Source of the DNA: Chitinophaga terrae (ex Kim and Jung 2007)
GTDB taxonomy: Bacteria; Bacteroidota; Bacteroidia; Chitinophagales; Chitinophagaceae
Assembly: GCF_900107795.1 (NCBI RefSeq)
Contig: NZ_FNRL01000018.1
Coordinates: 1-64,000 of the forward strand
Length of the DNA: 64,000 bases
Direction: 5' to 3'
In this document: positions 19,225-28,105 of the stretch, piece after piece
How the letters are laid out: each line of letters begins with the position of its first letter
How positions within the stretch are numbered: the stretch's first letter is position 1
Translations under genes and position numbers: made by a program
Notes under the pieces: model-generated
The model's database searches: none
What the model was told of the DNA's origin: nothing
Seen by the model: only the letters and a program-made list of their open reading frames with translations

Positions 19225-20220
19225 TTAACTACTCTTCTTCATTGTCACATAAATAGTGTCACCCTGCTGGCGATAGGTAAGCACTCCTGAAATACAGATG
19301 GCAGACAACACATTCTCGAGTGGTTCATCTTTGAACTGCGCATACAGTCGTGTTTCCGCTGCTTCTTCATTATTAAATATGATCTTCACGCCGTACATTT
19401 TCTCTATTCTTGGCGCCACGCTACCGAATTGTTCATTTTTAAACACCAGCACATTCTGCTGCCACCCCAGTACGGTAGCGGAATCCAGTGGATTTAACGC
19501 CGCCTGGCGGGTACGATGATCAACAGATATTTCCTGGCCCGGCTTAAGCAACCAGGATCTATCGCCTTCCAGTCTGATCTTCACTGATCCTTCCAACAGG
19601 GCCACGGTACTCGCCGGCTGGTCGGGGTCCGCATGAACGTTGAAATGGGTGCCCAGTACCTGTACGGATAATACAGACGTTTGTACTATAAACGGTTTGC
19701 CGGGCGCCTGGCTTACTTCAAAATAAGCTTGTCCTTTTACTGATACTGTCCTGTTATCTTTGTCAAAGACTTTGGGATAAGAAAGCTGGCTTCCAGGGCC
19801 TAATACTATCCGGGTACTGTCTTCCAACCTGATAATTTTTTTCTCACCTGGTTTGGTGACAATAGTTAAATAGGACAACCGGGAGTTGTTTGATTTTGTT
19901 GGAAAGAGATACCAGGCAGCCAATAAAGCAACTAGTAGGCTGGCTGCAGCAGCGAACCAATAAAACTGCAGACGCCTGGATTTAGCCGGTACAACACGTT
20001 GTTCGCCGGCGGCAATCCTTGCCCGTAATACTGATAACGCCTGTATGCTTTCTTCATCCGAGATCCGCTGATGTCCCTGCCATACTCTTTTTACCTCTTC
20101 AAATGTTTGCTGGTTGCTCTTATCTGCGGCCAGCCAGTCTGCCAGCCATGCGTTTTCTGCTTCGCTAGTTTGATCAGACAGGTATCTTGTGATCAACAGA
20201 TAAAGTTCTTGTTCTTTCAA
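19225..20220 (-). CDS. FecR-family anti-sigma factor with DUF4974, locus 2
   Basis: 331 residues: an N-terminal cytoplasmic part (LLITRYLSDQTSEAENAWLADWL), one membrane helix at about 86-106 (FYWFAAAASLLVALLAAWYLF), a periplasmic FecR domain (KKIIRLEDSTRIVLGPGSQLSYP, VSVKGQAYFEVSQ, VQVLGTHFNVHADPD) and a C-terminal DUF4974 (IEKMYGVKIIFNN ... LYAQFKDEPLENVLSAI). It transmits the signal from the SusC receptor to the sigma factor encoded 67 bp upstream. Confidence 0.95.
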   Translation of the reverse strand: MKEQELYLLITRYLSDQTSEAENAWLADWLAADKSNQQTFEEVKRVWQGHQRISDEESIQALSVLRARIAAGEQRVVPAKSRRLQFYWFAAAASLLVALLAAWYLFPTKSNNSRLSYLTIVTKPGEKKIIRLEDSTRIVLGPGSQLSYPKVFDKDNRTVSVKGQAYFEVSQAPGKPFIVQTSVLSVQVLGTHFNVHADPDQPASTVALLEGSVKIRLEGDRSWLLKPGQEISVDHRTRQAALNPLDSATVLGWQQNVLVFKNEQFGSVAPRIEKMYGVKIIFNNEEAAETRLYAQFKDEPLENVLSAICISGVLTYRQQGDTIYVTMKKSS

Positions 20221-20287
20221 TTTTCAGATCCTTTTATAATAAGACGTAAGAAAAAGGAGAAATCATGACAAGCGCGAAAAATTTTTT

Positions 20288-20848
20288 TTAGGCAATGGAG
20301 TTGTCGAACCGGTAAGTTTCTTTCAGGAATTTGATAGCGCGGTACATCTGTGTTTTGACAGAGTTAATGGAGATATCGAGGAGGTCGGCAATTTCCTGGT
20401 AACTGAGTTCATCTTCCCTGTTCATACGGAAGATGAGCTGCATGCGTTCGGGCAACAGCTTGATAAGCCTCTCGAGGTTTTCTGCAATCTCTTTGTAATT
20501 CAAGGTATGGTCGGGACCTTCCTCGCTGGCCATTATATCGCCGGGTATATTCTCCAATGAGGTATTGGGTTTAAGTTTACGGCGGTAATCATTTACCCTG
20601 TTTTTGGCAGCGGTGTACAGGAAAGAAGAAAGGGAAGAATGTATGTTGATGGTTTCGCGGTTTCGCCAGAATTGTTGAAAAACTTCCAGTACCACGTCTT
20701 CTGCCTCGTCGCTGGGGTATGGCAGCAGCGATCTGCTAAAGTGCAGCAGGTTCGGATAATACTTCATGAACAACAGATCGAACGCCCGTGATTCTCCCAC
20801 TTTAATGCGGGCCAGTAATTGTAGATCATCTGTGTGATTAGCAGTCAT
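20288..20848 (-). CDS. ECF-type RNA polymerase sigma factor, locus 2
   Basis: 187 residues from MTANHTDDLQ. Region 2 (ESRAFDLLFMKYYPNLLHFSRSLL, DEAEDVVLEVFQQFWRNRE, SLSSFLYTAAKNRVNDYRRK) and region 4 (LPERMQLIFRMNREDELSYQEIADLLDISINSVKTQMYRAIKFLKE) are complete. It belongs to the FecI-like Bacteroidota group and should activate the SusC/SusD genes downstream. The frame extends to 20911, but the extra N-terminus (MACNIIIFNIVFTN) is not sigma-like, so I chose the inner ATG. Confidence 0.94.
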   Translation of the reverse strand: MTANHTDDLQLLARIKVGESRAFDLLFMKYYPNLLHFSRSLLPYPSDEAEDVVLEVFQQFWRNRETINIHSSLSSFLYTAAKNRVNDYRRKLKPNTSLENIPGDIMASEEGPDHTLNYKEIAENLERLIKLLPERMQLIFRMNREDELSYQEIADLLDISINSVKTQMYRAIKFLKETYRFDNSIA

Positions 20849-20914
20849 GAGCCGCCAAAAGTAATATCGGTTTGTGAATACAATGTTAAATATAATAATA
20901 TTACACGCCAATCA

Positions 20915-21343
20915 TCAAATTTTTTCTGCCAGCCACTGTTGCAGTAAACGACGGAATGTAATAAACTTTTTTTCCGTTGGCATTTGCAGGGCATTTTCTG
21001 CTTTTTTGGTGAATCCACGTACCCTAATGGTTTGTAATGGCAGGATGTATTCCTGTTCATCCACATCTTCCAGGTAACTGTCGTATATTTTTTCCAGGGT
21101 ACGCAGGCGATCTTCGGCATTCAGCAGTTCTTCCAATGATTCCAGCAAACGCCGGGGCGCTACGCCTTCCAGCGGAATGGTTTTCATTTCAGCGCCGGAC
21201 GCGGGGTAAAAAGACATACTTCCACGGTAGGTTCCCTCCTGGTGAATAGTAAGATCTATCGACAACAGTCGTTGGGTAAAACCGTCGTGATGCCGGAAAC
21301 GCAGTAAGGGAGGCCTGTCTAAAGGTGAATTAAATTTGGCCAT
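20915..21343 (-). CDS. Uncharacterised 142-residue protein
   Basis: I do not recognise a family. No signal peptide or membrane helix. The first half looks like a beta-rich domain (LLSIDLTIHQEGTYRGSMSFYP), the middle a charged helical stretch (RRLLESLEELLNAEDRLRTLEKIYDSYLEDVDEQE), the end basic (KKFITFRRLLQQWLAEKI). It lies upstream of the sigma gene in the same orientation, but the ~67-bp gap contains likely promoter sequence, so co-transcription is uncertain. Confidence 0.6.
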   Translation of the reverse strand: MAKFNSPLDRPPLLRFRHHDGFTQRLLSIDLTIHQEGTYRGSMSFYPASGAEMKTIPLEGVAPRRLLESLEELLNAEDRLRTLEKIYDSYLEDVDEQEYILPLQTIRVRGFTKKAENALQMPTEKKFITFRRLLQQWLAEKI

Positions 21344-21404
21344 GCGAGCGTATTTGTCTTTAATTTAATTAAAAATCCAAAATATCAGCCAGACAGTATT
21401 CAAC

Positions 21405-21437
21405 AAAAAAAGACTACCTGTGCAAGTAGTCTTTTTC
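21405..21437. terminator. Bidirectional intrinsic terminator
   Basis: AGACTAC (21411-21417) pairs with GTAGTCT (21426-21432) with A-run before and T-run after, so it works on both strands. It separates the small genes at 21461 and 20915. Confidence 0.85.
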
Positions 21438-21460
21438 TATAAATTATTTTCTTTTCTTAT

Positions 21461-21976
21461 CTAAAATACGGTCGGTGCATAAAGCGGGTAATAACCATTG
21501 TAACTGCTCCTGCTGACACTAATACTACCGGAAACAGAGAATGTTTTATCGTTGCTGATATACATTACCCCCACCTGGGCAGCCGGGTTAATGCTGAAGT
21601 TCCTGTTAGGCTGCATAAAATTGTACCCTTTGTCAAATCCCGGTTGAAAGAATACGGGGCCGGTACCCTGCAAAACGGCGGGCGTAACGGAAACGCCGCC
21701 GAATGCATAAATATTATTATGCAATTGCCGGTTAACCTGCAGCCCTAAAGGTGCAGACAGGAAACTGGCGCTGCCTCCCCTGAATGCAATAAATCCTGCC
21801 GAAATGCCGGAATATTGCGAGAAAGACCATTTTTTATGAAGGTAGCCGCTATCTGTCGCCTGGTCGAAACTTCTCAACGCGGGCAATGTGGCGGGCCGGC
21901 CTCCGAATAAAGGAAACTGTGCCTTTGCAGCCACTGCTGATACCAGGATCGCGATAAAAATGATTGCACGTTTCAT
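21461..21976 (-). CDS. Secreted or outer-membrane protein, uncharacterised
   Basis: 171 residues with a signal peptide (MKRAIIFIAILVSAVAAKAQ). The rest has alternating hydrophobic/polar strands (LGLQVNRQLHNNIYAFGGVSVTP, FSINPAAQVGVMYIS, FSVSGSISVSRSSYNGYYP), fitting a small beta-barrel or beta-sandwich. Small and glycine/serine rich. It could be a minor outer-membrane protein of the type found next to gliding or secretion genes, but no such partner is here. Confidence 0.65.
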   Translation of the reverse strand: MKRAIIFIAILVSAVAAKAQFPLFGGRPATLPALRSFDQATDSGYLHKKWSFSQYSGISAGFIAFRGGSASFLSAPLGLQVNRQLHNNIYAFGGVSVTPAVLQGTGPVFFQPGFDKGYNFMQPNRNFSINPAAQVGVMYISNDKTFSVSGSISVSRSSYNGYYPLYAPTVF

Positions 21977-22090
21977 AGTATGAAGATAATCATCCTTTTT
22001 ATTAATATTGCTAACAAAATCCTAATATTTCAGGCATTTCCCACCATCAGAATGCTATTTAGGGATTCCATGACACTAAAACAACCTTGT

Positions 22091-22453
22091 ATGGAGACCT
22101 CTGATACACACAACCAGCGTATTGCCAAAATGACCTTCTCCTCGGTTTATCCGTTATTGCTTGCTAAAGTGGAGAAGAAAGGCAGAACTAAAGAAGAGTT
22201 GCACCAGGTAATAAAATGGCTAACCGGGTTCGATGATAAAAAGCTGCAGCAGCTGATCGATGAAAAAGCAACTTACGAAACTTTTTTCCGGCAGGCATCA
22301 TTAAATCCCAATGCTCATCTTATTACCGGCGTTATCTGCGGGTATCGTGTAGAGGAAATTAAAAACCCATTGACACAGCAGGCGAGATACCTGGATAAAC
22401 TGGTAGATGAGTTAGCGAAGGGAAGGAAAATGGAGAAGATTTTAAGGGGATAA
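22091..22453 (+). CDS. DUF2200-family protein
   Basis: 120 residues from METSDTHNQRIAKM. The protein shows the DUF2200 signature: RIAKMTFSSVYPLLLAKVEKKGRTKEEL, then VIKWLTGFDDKKLQ and NPNAHLITGVICGYRVEEIKNPL ending with MRYLDKLVDELAKGR-like helices. The function of the family is not established. The frame could start at 21980, but the extra 37 residues are not part of the family. It ends 5 bp from the convergent deaminase gene. Confidence 0.85.
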   Translation: METSDTHNQRIAKMTFSSVYPLLLAKVEKKGRTKEELHQVIKWLTGFDDKKLQQLIDEKATYETFFRQASLNPNAHLITGVICGYRVEEIKNPLTQQARYLDKLVDELAKGRKMEKILRG

Positions 22454-22458
22454 AACAA

Positions 22459-22851
22459 CTAATACATCATCCCTTCCTTCCAATCAAACGGCAGCAACTC
22501 CTGCAACTTAACAAAAACGCCATCCCTGACCTCTACAATCGTATCGAGGTTACCAGGCGACAACTGGCTGATCAGCTCCCGGCACCGGCCACAGGGCGGT
22601 ACCGCATGTCCAGCTCCGTCGACCGCCACAATGGACTTAATAACCGACTCGCCATGCTTCAGCATTTCAGCAACAGCGCTATGTTCGGCACAGAAGCCCA
22701 TAGAACAGGCAGTATCTATACTGATCCCCGTGTAAACATTCCCGTCTGCGGTTTCAAGCGCGGCTCCTACGCCGCCGACAGTGATAAATTCGTTAAGCTT
22801 ACGCTCCCCCGTAATTTTCGCCGCAATTTGCTTCAGATCGTTCCGGCTCAT
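22459..22851 (-). CDS. Cytidine/blasticidin-type deaminase
   Basis: 130 residues with the zinc-dependent deaminase core: CAEHSAVAEML (Cys ligand and catalytic Glu) and PPCGRCRELI (two more Cys). The spacing and length fit cytidine deaminase/blasticidin-S deaminase-like enzymes. It would salvage cytidine to uridine in the cytoplasm, although the substrate is not certain. The reaction would fit a nucleotide-scavenging strain (see locus 2), but the gene is not in that operon. Confidence 0.88.
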   Translation of the reverse strand: MSRNDLKQIAAKITGERKLNEFITVGGVGAALETADGNVYTGISIDTACSMGFCAEHSAVAEMLKHGESVIKSIVAVDGAGHAVPPCGRCRELISQLSPGNLDTIVEVRDGVFVKLQELLPFDWKEGMMY

Positions 22852-22936
22852 AGTGCATTGTTTTTTATTCCGCCCAATTTACTATTTTAATAGGGTAAAT
22901 GACTTGCCCCGAAAAACATCATACATACTTATCCAA

Positions 22937-23515
22937 ATGTCCGGTATTATTTTTTTTCAGAAGATAGAAAACTATGTGAAGCTCAGCGATACAGCGAAAG
23001 CCGATTGGGAAGCCTTACTGAAAGCGAAAACCTATAAAAGAGGCGAAAGCTTTGTACGTATTGGCCAGGTACCGAGAAATGTTGCTTTCGTGGTAAAGGG
23101 TTTGTTTTCGCAGAACTATGTAACCGACAAAGGGGAAACAGTGATCAAGTATTTCTTCCCGGAAGGCCGTATCGCAGGTTCAATTCCTGCAACCTTAACT
23201 AAAACAGAAAGCCTGTTCGAAATAACTGCGCTGGAAGATACCAGCGTATTGGAATACGATTATCATGCGTTCAAGAACCTCGCGGTTAAACACCCTGATA
23301 TTGCTGCCTTCTATATCGCGTATATGGAAAAACACTGGATCATTGATAAAGAGCCGTATGAAATTTCTTTCCGGCATGATGATGCCAAAACGCTTTACAA
23401 TGAATTTTTGAAGAAATACCCGGGCCTCGTTCAACGCGTAAAAAAACACCACATTGCAGCTTATTTAGGCATCACTCCTACCCAACTGAGCAGGATCTTT
23501 CTTTCTGCCAGATAA
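22937..23515 (+). CDS. Crp/Fnr-family transcriptional regulator
   Basis: 193 residues from MSGIIFFQKI. An N-terminal cyclic-nucleotide-binding-type domain (KRGESFVRIGQVPRNVAFVVKGLF, GETVIKYFFPEGRIAG, ITALEDTSVLEYDYHAFKNL) is followed by the dimerisation helix and a short C-terminal HTH (HHIAAYLGITPTQLSRIF). The group is common in Bacteroidota, and many members lack a known ligand. The ATG at 22937 was chosen over the frame start at 22781 because it opens the typical N-terminus. It lies before a VOC gene in the same direction. Confidence 0.9.
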   Translation: MSGIIFFQKIENYVKLSDTAKADWEALLKAKTYKRGESFVRIGQVPRNVAFVVKGLFSQNYVTDKGETVIKYFFPEGRIAGSIPATLTKTESLFEITALEDTSVLEYDYHAFKNLAVKHPDIAAFYIAYMEKHWIIDKEPYEISFRHDDAKTLYNEFLKKYPGLVQRVKKHHIAAYLGITPTQLSRIFLSAR

Positions 23516-23602
23516 ATTTTAAATTCCTCAACATATGTAAAGAAAAATGGAAACCGGAAAAGTCAATTTTGTTGTATTAAATAACACCTAAATCTTCACA
23601 AC

Positions 23603-24013
23603 ATGGCTACCAAAGTTTTCATCAACCTTCCTGTAAAGGATCTTGAGCAATCAAAAAGCTTTTTTCAAAACCTCGGCTTTTCCGTTAACCCGCAGTTTAC
23701 CGACGAAAAAGCCTCCTGTCTTGTGATCAGCGAAAGCATTTATGTAATGCTGCTTACAAACGCTTACTTCCAGACTTTCATTAAAACAGGGATCTGCGAC
23801 GCCCGCAAAGCAACTGAAGTGCTCGTGGCGCTGGACGCGGCTTCCAAAGAGGAAGTACAGGAGATTATCAGCAAAGCACAGGCGGCAGGCGCACAGTTAT
23901 ACGCCGAACCGCAGGACTATGGCTGGATGTACCAACATAGCTTTGCCGACCTGGATGGTCATAAATGGGAATTCGTATACATGGACAGCTCACATATGCC
24001 AACCCAGGAATAA
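23603..24013 (+). CDS. VOC-superfamily protein (glyoxalase/bleomycin-resistance fold)
   Basis: 136 residues with two beta-alpha-beta-beta-beta repeats: FINLPVKDLEQSKSFFQNLGF at the start and AGAQLYAEPQDYGWMYQHSFADLDGHKWEFVYMD at the end. The GHKWEF Glu is the usual metal ligand. Such small lone VOC proteins are often of unknown substrate. It is preceded by the Crp/Fnr gene with 87 bp between, containing an A/T-rich likely promoter. Confidence 0.88.
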   Translation: MATKVFINLPVKDLEQSKSFFQNLGFSVNPQFTDEKASCLVISESIYVMLLTNAYFQTFIKTGICDARKATEVLVALDAASKEEVQEIISKAQAAGAQLYAEPQDYGWMYQHSFADLDGHKWEFVYMDSSHMPTQE

Positions 24014-24086
24014 TTCCTTATCCATAGTAACAAAAAGGCATGCCAACCATCGGTTAGCAGGCCTGCTGTATTTTGCAATTTTTTTA

Positions 24087-26423
24087 TCAGAATTTATATC
24101 CCAATGCCAACGTCATCCTGGCTCCATTCCCCATTACATACTCGTTGTTCTGCACCCTGTACTGGCTTCTTGGCGGATAATAAGCCTGGTTGAACAGGTT
24201 TTCTATACCCATTGAAAGGTTAAACGCAGAGCTGATCCGGTAACCTGCATTGAAATTAAAGTATGCAACAGATTTCACGGGTCCTTCACTCAACCCATAC
24301 ACACCTGTGTTGGCGCGGGGTTGGAAACGGTCCCTGCTGCCTGTATACACCATCGACAACTGCATGTTCAGGACATTAACCGGCTGGTAGTTCACGAACG
24401 CTGTTCCTTTTGCAGGCATGATACGCTCTCCGTTCATGTACCTCCATTCACCGTCGGCCTGTTTAGACTTGCCTTCTACGAAAGAGTAACTAGCCCCTGC
24501 TTTTACGCGGTTGCCAATACGGGAATCGATCACCAGCTCGTAGCCATAAACGCGCTCCGGTTCGCGCTGGGTTACAAATATCCCGTTCTGTTCAACCAGG
24601 TTGGCGCCCAGCTTGGAAGTGCTGATAAAGTAAGAAGCGGAGAAATTAACAGGACCAAACTCACTGCTGAAGCCAGCTTCGTAATTGTTGGTGATCACAG
24701 GATCTGTCTGGATCTGCGACAAGGTATTTTCGGAAGCTGTACGCAATACGCGCCCCAGCTCATTCAGGCCAAAGGCCTGCGAAAAGCTGACAAACGGGCT
24801 GAATACATTCCAACGGTTGTAACGCGCACCTATATTGAACATAAGGGCGTTGTAATTCAATTTGCCTCCTTTGATAAAAGTGCTGCCTTGTCCTTCCGGT
24901 CCTTTGGCGATGGTATTGAAGTCTTTTACCCTGATGCCGTCGTTCTCATATCTCACCCCTCCTTTCAGCACCAGCCGGTGAAAATCTGCTTTCACCTGTG
25001 CAAACGGCGCCACATTCAGCATATTCATATCGGGCACGTATATACGGCCGTCTGTCAATACCTGGTTGGTGCGGTCTTTCAGTACATCCAACCCATAGGT
25101 AACATCGCCGGAAATGAACTTCGTTTTCCAGGGCGTATTCAGGTTGGCACGAATCCCTTGTTTGTATGACTGGATATATGTTTGTCCTGGTCCGTACCAG
25201 CTGGTGGATTTTGCCACATAGCGGTTCAGCGACTGGAAACGGTTATCGTACAATACTACTTCCAGGCTGGTGTTAGCCGGAAGTTCAGCCACCTTATAGC
25301 TCAGGTACATATTATGGCTGTGCGGGGTGCCAGCCGGATCGCCGGGGTCTACGCCCGGAACGCCGTAAGCCGGCGAAACGCCATAGACGCCATCTTTGTT
25401 GATATATTTTGCGTGTTGCTGGCTTTTGAAGATATTATAAGAGAAAGTAAGGGATTGTTTGTCGTTGATCTGGTAGCCCAGTTTGGCGAAGCCATTGAAC
25501 AACCTGGTTTCGCTGAGTCCATCCGCCTGGGCAATTACGTTGCCGTCTGCATCTTTCAGCGCGCCTGTGCGGTTGTATATGCCGCTTACCACGTAGGAAA
25601 ACTTGTTGATCTTCCCGTAGAGCGACTGTGAAAGCTGGTATCCAAGAGTATTATCTGAATGGAAAAGGTTTCCGTCTGCGCCTATCCTGGTTTCGCCGCT
25701 TATCTTTTTATCCCCTTCAGGGTTTTTGGTGATCATGTTGATGATCCCGCCACCGGAGCCATTTCCGTAGATGGAGGTAGCGCCTTTGATCACTTCTACC
25801 CTTGAGATCACAGCCGGGTCGATAGACCGCAGGTCGCGGCTTCCGTTCATTAACGGGGTAGACTGCGGAATACCATCGATCAGCACCAAAACAGAACGGC
25901 CCCGGAGGGTTTGACCGGCGTTGGTTGCTTTATTGGTGAATGTACCCAACCCGGGAACCGTATTTCCGAGTATGGAGGTAATAGAAGGGTTGATGGCGGC
26001 CTGCTCGCGGATCTCTTTTTCCCGTACAATTGTTACGGAAGAAGGCACCTCGCGGATACTTTCGGCTTTACGGCCGGCAGTAACCACTACTTCATCGAGG
26101 ATGCTTTCCGTGGTCAGTACCACATCCAGCGTTTCCTCTTTTCCTTCTTCTATATTAATATCAAATATGCGGGAAGAGTACCCCATCGCCTGCACCATTA
26201 CTTTCTGGGCGCCGGGTTGCAGGTTCAATATAAAACGGCCTTCTTTGTCTGCAGGTTTTGCCTGGCCTTTTTCAGGCGTTACAAAAGCGTCGGGAACGGG
26301 TTTCCCTTTATCTGTCAGCACCCTGCCACGCAGGCTGCCTGTAGAGGTTTGTCCGAATGCGGTAATGCTGATGAAACAACAAAGTAAAGCGGTAAGTAGA
26401 TATCTGATCACGTTCGAATACAA
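24087..26423 (-). CDS. TonB-dependent siderophore-type receptor
   Basis: 778 residues: signal peptide (residues 1-25, ending ITAFGQ), carboxypeptidase-regulatory-like domain (GSLRGRVLTDKGKPVPDAFV), plug (SVTIVREKEIREQAAINPSITSILGN, GQTLRGRSVLVLIDGIPQS, GATSIYGNGSGGGIINMITKNP) and a barrel ending TLALGYKF. The plug and barrel motifs fit ferric-siderophore receptors (FhuE/FpvA-like). It shares a 60-bp upstream element with the adjacent PepSY gene, so the two are likely co-regulated, presumably by iron. Confidence 0.93.
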   Translation of the reverse strand: MYSNVIRYLLTALLCCFISITAFGQTSTGSLRGRVLTDKGKPVPDAFVTPEKGQAKPADKEGRFILNLQPGAQKVMVQAMGYSSRIFDINIEEGKEETLDVVLTTESILDEVVVTAGRKAESIREVPSSVTIVREKEIREQAAINPSITSILGNTVPGLGTFTNKATNAGQTLRGRSVLVLIDGIPQSTPLMNGSRDLRSIDPAVISRVEVIKGATSIYGNGSGGGIINMITKNPEGDKKISGETRIGADGNLFHSDNTLGYQLSQSLYGKINKFSYVVSGIYNRTGALKDADGNVIAQADGLSETRLFNGFAKLGYQINDKQSLTFSYNIFKSQQHAKYINKDGVYGVSPAYGVPGVDPGDPAGTPHSHNMYLSYKVAELPANTSLEVVLYDNRFQSLNRYVAKSTSWYGPGQTYIQSYKQGIRANLNTPWKTKFISGDVTYGLDVLKDRTNQVLTDGRIYVPDMNMLNVAPFAQVKADFHRLVLKGGVRYENDGIRVKDFNTIAKGPEGQGSTFIKGGKLNYNALMFNIGARYNRWNVFSPFVSFSQAFGLNELGRVLRTASENTLSQIQTDPVITNNYEAGFSSEFGPVNFSASYFISTSKLGANLVEQNGIFVTQREPERVYGYELVIDSRIGNRVKAGASYSFVEGKSKQADGEWRYMNGERIMPAKGTAFVNYQPVNVLNMQLSMVYTGSRDRFQPRANTGVYGLSEGPVKSVAYFNFNAGYRISSAFNLSMGIENLFNQAYYPPRSQYRVQNNEYVMGNGARMTLALGYKF

Positions 26424-26471
26424 TTAAAAACAGCCTGAAAGTTTGTAGGTTTAATGCTACCGGGCCGCAAG

Positions 26472-26531
26472 TTGCTACATAATTGTATCAATCAGTTTAT
26501 GAAATGGGAAAATGATTTACGCAATCGGGAA
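26472..26531 (-). promoter_or_regulatory. Shared 60-bp upstream element, copy 1 (TonB receptor)
   Basis: Positions 26472-26531 match 27872-27931 at 53 of 60 bases, with identical spacing. The last 26 bases are identical (contains AAAATGATTTACGCAATCGG), as is the first 9-base block TTGCTACAT. It lies ~49 bp before the receptor start. I read the 26-bp block as an operator and the AT-rich part with ATGTAGCAA as the promoter. Confidence 0.7.
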
Positions 26532-26591
26532 TTTTTTGGGAGGTGGTATTGGGAGAAGACATTCCGGATATCTTTTCACCACATCAGGAAG

Positions 26592-27848
26592 CTAATTAGC
26601 GGCCAGTCGTTTCTTTTTCCTCTTTCCCCACCAGATGTAAAAACCCGTAACCGGTAAGGAAGCGGTAACAATTGCCCCCAGGAAAACAACTAATCGTAAC
26701 GGGAAACCGCCTATCATACCTGTATGAATGTCGTAGGTCATACGGTTGGCCAGTTCTCCCCCGTTTACATCTTTAAACTTCCCGCGGGCTCCGGCAGGCA
26801 ATGCGGCTCCGGTTTGCGGGTCGAAGGTCAGGTAGTCGGCGTTGAAGCTGCGTTTTTGCTCAGGGAAATAACGGACTGTCAGCACCGCTTTGCCATTGGC
26901 AGGCAGCAGGAACTGGGTTCTCCCGGCGTTGATATCATATTGGGCCCTGATCTGTGCATCTACTATGTCGAGGGGCGCCTGGTTAGTCGCAGCTGCGCTG
27001 GTTGCCAGTTTTGCAGTTTTTACCTTAGGTTCCTTGCCCGGGTAGCTCTTTCCCCCGCTGAATACCCAATACTCGGCATTTCTCACGCCTTCAAATCCCC
27101 ACACCAGGCCTGTTAAAACCACGAAGATCATCACCCAGCTGGCATAAAAGCCCAGTACATTGTGCAGGTCGTAGTTCAGTCGTTTGGGCGAGGCATTCAG
27201 TTTAACGGCGAAGCTCTGTTTGCGGGTAGATTTATTCCATTTCTTCGGCCACCACATGATGATGCCGGAGATGATCATAATGCCGAATATGAGAGCGGCA
27301 TACCTTACAATGTAACGACCTACCGGGTCGGGCAGCCAGAGGTGCATATGCCCGTTCAGTACCTGGCGGAAAAATTCCCGGTCCATATCCTGAACATGTA
27401 TAACTTTTCCATTATATGGGTTGATATACACTGTATAGTTATATCCTTTCTTTTTATCATTGAAACTGATAGCAGTAGACCGGCCTTCGCCGCCATAGGT
27501 AATGCGGCTCACTTTTTTACCTGGCAACTGCTGTTCGGCGATGGATTTCAATTGGGAGGCCGGAAGTATAGGGTTGTCGGTCTTTTCCGCAAAGAGGTAA
27601 GGCTGAAAGGCATCGCTCAATTCGGGCTGAAAAGCGTAGATAGCCCCGGTGAGCGCCACTATCATGATCACGATACCGGAAACGAGGCCAAACCACAGGT
27701 GCAATACGGACACCAAACGGCGGAACGCAGATGGTTTCTTACCACTTCGTTTGTTCTTTACCGGAACGGGAGAGATACTCCCTAATCCGGTACCAGGCTT
27801 AATTCCGTTTATTTTTATTTCTGCGGTAGGCGTGTCGACAACGTGCAT
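26592..27848 (-). CDS. PepSY-associated membrane protein (iron-uptake linked)
   Basis: 418 residues with four membrane segments, the first at about 50-75 (LWFGLVSGIVIMIVALTGAIYAF), others near 190 (AALIFGIMIISGIIMWW), 235 (VMIFVVLTGLVWGF) and the end (LVVFLGAIVTASLPVTGFYIWWG). PepSY-type parts lie between, with a conserved HLWLPDPVGRYIVRYA. Proteins of this family accompany siderophore receptors and are thought to reduce or release ferric iron from siderophores in the periplasm. It follows the receptor in the same orientation, separately promoted by a copy of the same element. Confidence 0.92.
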   Translation of the reverse strand: MHVVDTPTAEIKINGIKPGTGLGSISPVPVKNKRSGKKPSAFRRLVSVLHLWFGLVSGIVIMIVALTGAIYAFQPELSDAFQPYLFAEKTDNPILPASQLKSIAEQQLPGKKVSRITYGGEGRSTAISFNDKKKGYNYTVYINPYNGKVIHVQDMDREFFRQVLNGHMHLWLPDPVGRYIVRYAALIFGIMIISGIIMWWPKKWNKSTRKQSFAVKLNASPKRLNYDLHNVLGFYASWVMIFVVLTGLVWGFEGVRNAEYWVFSGGKSYPGKEPKVKTAKLATSAAATNQAPLDIVDAQIRAQYDINAGRTQFLLPANGKAVLTVRYFPEQKRSFNADYLTFDPQTGAALPAGARGKFKDVNGGELANRMTYDIHTGMIGGFPLRLVVFLGAIVTASLPVTGFYIWWGKRKKKRLAAN

Positions 27849-27871
27849 GCACTTAATTTTCAGAGTGCAAA

Positions 27872-27931
27872 TTGCTACATTATATTATTAATCATTTTAG
27901 GAAAAGGGAAAATGATTTACGCAATCGGGAA
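27872..27931 (-). promoter_or_regulatory. Shared 60-bp upstream element, copy 2 (PepSY gene)
   Basis: Second copy of the element described at 26472-26531; only 7 differences, all in the AT-rich half. It starts 24 bp before the ATG of the PepSY gene, compared with ~49 bp in the first copy. ATGTAGCAATTTG in the gene direction may be the -7 region. Confidence 0.7.
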
Positions 27932-28069
27932 AATTTTTGTCGAAAATTGGTTTTATCAGGGAAAAAGGTTATAAATAAATCAACCTGGATGACTATATTG
28001 GTTCTTATTACATGATAAAATACTATTATTCGAGGTTTACAGAATGGCTGTCTTTTATTTAAACGGGAA

Positions 28070-28104
28070 AGAGGATGTCACGAAATGACATCCTCTTTTT
28101 TTCT
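28070..28104 (+). terminator. Intrinsic terminator between the PepSY region and the hydrolase gene
   Basis: AGAGGATGTCA (28070-28080) pairs with TGACATCCTCT (28086-28096) around CGAAA, with T-rich sequence following. Strong perfect 11-bp stem. It ends the convergent-side transcript of the hydrolase at 28106 and blocks plus-strand read-through. Confidence 0.85.
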
Positions 28105-28105
28105 T

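Noticed and set aside
24321..25169. 282-residue frame antisense to the siderophore receptor
   Set aside because: Overlaps a clear TonB receptor; no recognisable domain.
26506..26531. Fur box in the shared iron element
   Set aside because: Sequence does not match the GATAATGATAATCATTATC pattern; I keep it as an unknown operator.
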